From: an uncultured bacterium
GTDB lineage: Bacteria; Desulfobacterota; Desulfobulbia; Desulfobulbales; Desulfobulbaceae
Reading direction: 5' to 3'
Assembly: GCA_903842475.1 (NCBI GenBank)
Contig: CAIMMA010000692.1
Location: forward strand, 1-6,650
Length of the DNA: 6,650 nucleotides
A program made the position numbers and the translations under genes. The notes under the pieces were generated by a model. That model made no database searches, was not told where the DNA came from, and was given only the letters and a program-made list of their open reading frames with translations. Numbering within the stretch: position 1 is the first letter of the stretch; each line of letters opens with the position of its first letter. Below are positions 5,941 to 6,650 of the stretch, piece by piece.

Positions 5941-6552
5941 CACGTCACGGGTGTAGGGCAACAGTGCCGGGATATCCGAGGCAATGTAACAGGCGTCGCT
6001 GGACACCCCCATGACCAGGGGGCTGTGGTTTCTGGCCGCCACCAGCAGCTCGGGCTCCTTAGCCCACAGCACCCCGATGGCATAGGAACCCTCCACCCTG
6101 GCCAGCGCCTCGCGCACGGCCGCAACCAGATCGCCTTGCAAACAATCCTCGATTAAATGGGCCAGAACCTCGGTATCGGTTTCCGAGGTGAAGGTATGCC
6201 CTTTGCCAGTCAGTTCTTTTTTCAGCGCACTGTAGTTCTCGATGATACCGTTATGCACCACCACCAGTTCACCGGTGCAATCGGTATGCGGATGGGCGTT
6301 GTTCTCGGTGGGCGCCCCATGGGTTGCCCAGCGGGTATGGCCGAGGCCGGTGCTGCTGGCCACGCCGATATGCTCGTCAACGACCTTTTCGAGGTTGACC
6401 AGCTTGCCTTTGGCACGGTAACGCACCAATTGGTTTTCAAAGTGGTAGACCAGTCCAGCCGAATCATAGCCACGATATTCAAGCCGCCGCAATCCCTCAA
6501 GCAGAATGGGCACAACCCTTCTGGTGCCGACATAACCTACTATTCCACACAT
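5929..6552 (-). CDS. glmS: Glucosamine-6-phosphate synthase, N-terminal glutaminase part (frameshifted)
   Basis: The class II glutamine amidotransferase half of GlmS, which releases ammonia from glutamine. The start Met is followed directly by Cys2 (MCGIVGYVG), the N-terminal nucleophile exposed after Met removal. Other active-site blocks are intact: EYRGYDSAG (25-33), HTRWATHG (72-79, Arg74), HNGIIENY (100-107, oxyanion Asn101 and Gly102) and TDTE (125-128, Asp126). The frame ends early, after residue 207 (VIFP-stop), just beyond ASDIPALLPYTRDV, where normal GlmS continues into the linker and the isomerase. Alone this piece could at most act as a glutaminase. The gene has a strong ribosome site and no visible partner upstream within the 98 bases left in the window; glmU, a common neighbour elsewhere, cannot be checked. 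Confidence 0.93.
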   Translation of the reverse strand: MCGIVGYVGTRRVVPILLEGLRRLEYRGYDSAGLVYHFENQLVRYRAKGKLVNLEKVVDEHIGVASSTGLGHTRWATHGAPTENNAHPHTDCTGELVVVHNGIIENYSALKKELTGKGHTFTSETDTEVLAHLIEDCLQGDLVAAVREALARVEGSYAIGVLWAKEPELLVAARNHSPLVMGVSSDACYIASDIPALLPYTRDVIFP

Positions 6553-6560
6553 TTAATTAT

Positions 6561-6565
6561 CCTCT
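6561..6565 (-). promoter_or_regulatory. Ribosome binding site of glmS
   Basis: AGAGG on the minus strand lies eight bases before the glmS ATG (6552-6550), within an AT-rich leader. Good match and spacing support this start. No convincing promoter was seen in the 85 bases upstream, and no glmS ribozyme would fit in the leader visible here. Confidence 0.75.
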
Positions 6566-6650
6566 CATATGATCTTCAACGCAGTAAACGAACACTGAAA
6601 ACCGTATCCACGAGGCCATCGGAAAATGCAAGCCATAACATTGGCAAAGC

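Noticed and set aside
6553..6650. Promoter of glmS (TTGCAT, 17 bases, GATACG on the minus strand)
   Set aside because: The -10 matches only three of six consensus bases; too weak to report.

Overview
The window comes from a Gram-negative bacterium of proteobacterial or Desulfobacterota type. The evidence is periplasm-targeted proteins, a LapG/LapD pair and a bacterial GlmS. The sequence alone does not fix the genus. Gene order is compact, and I see no insertion sequence, CRISPR array, tRNA, rRNA or phage gene.

Layout: (1) 130-1116, minus strand: a secreted M23 (LytM/lysostaphin-type) zinc peptidase with a C-terminal beta-rich domain. It has a plausible TATAAT box and a TTG start. (2) 1117-1746: a divergent intergenic region with one 10-bp hairpin and a run of four 16-bp dyads just upstream of the next operon. 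(3) 1747-4390, plus strand: a two-gene operon. It encodes LapG, a periplasmic cysteine protease, and LapD, an inner-membrane c-di-GMP receptor with degenerate GGDEF and EAL domains. The genes lie 10 bases apart and are probably translationally coupled. (4) 4391-4647: a region without a recognisable gene, containing two tight palindromes. (5) 4648-6552, minus strand: glmS, glucosamine-6-phosphate synthase, ending in a strong intrinsic terminator. As given, glmS is split in two by a one-base insertion near 5933-5939.

How the parts work together: in the known Lap system, LapD binds c-di-GMP through its inactive EAL domain and sequesters LapG through its periplasmic domain. When c-di-GMP falls, LapG is released and clips the N-terminal retention module of a large type I-secreted adhesin, so the cell leaves the surface. 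The residues needed for this circuit are visible here, but the adhesin and its secretion genes are not in the window. GlmS makes glucosamine-6-phosphate for peptidoglycan and LPS, and the M23 protein is predicted to act on peptidoglycan, so the neighbourhood has a loose cell-envelope theme. I did not find a clearly new system. The points most worth checking are the glmS frameshift, the His-to-Asp change in the M23 active-site motif, and the dyad cluster upstream of lapG.
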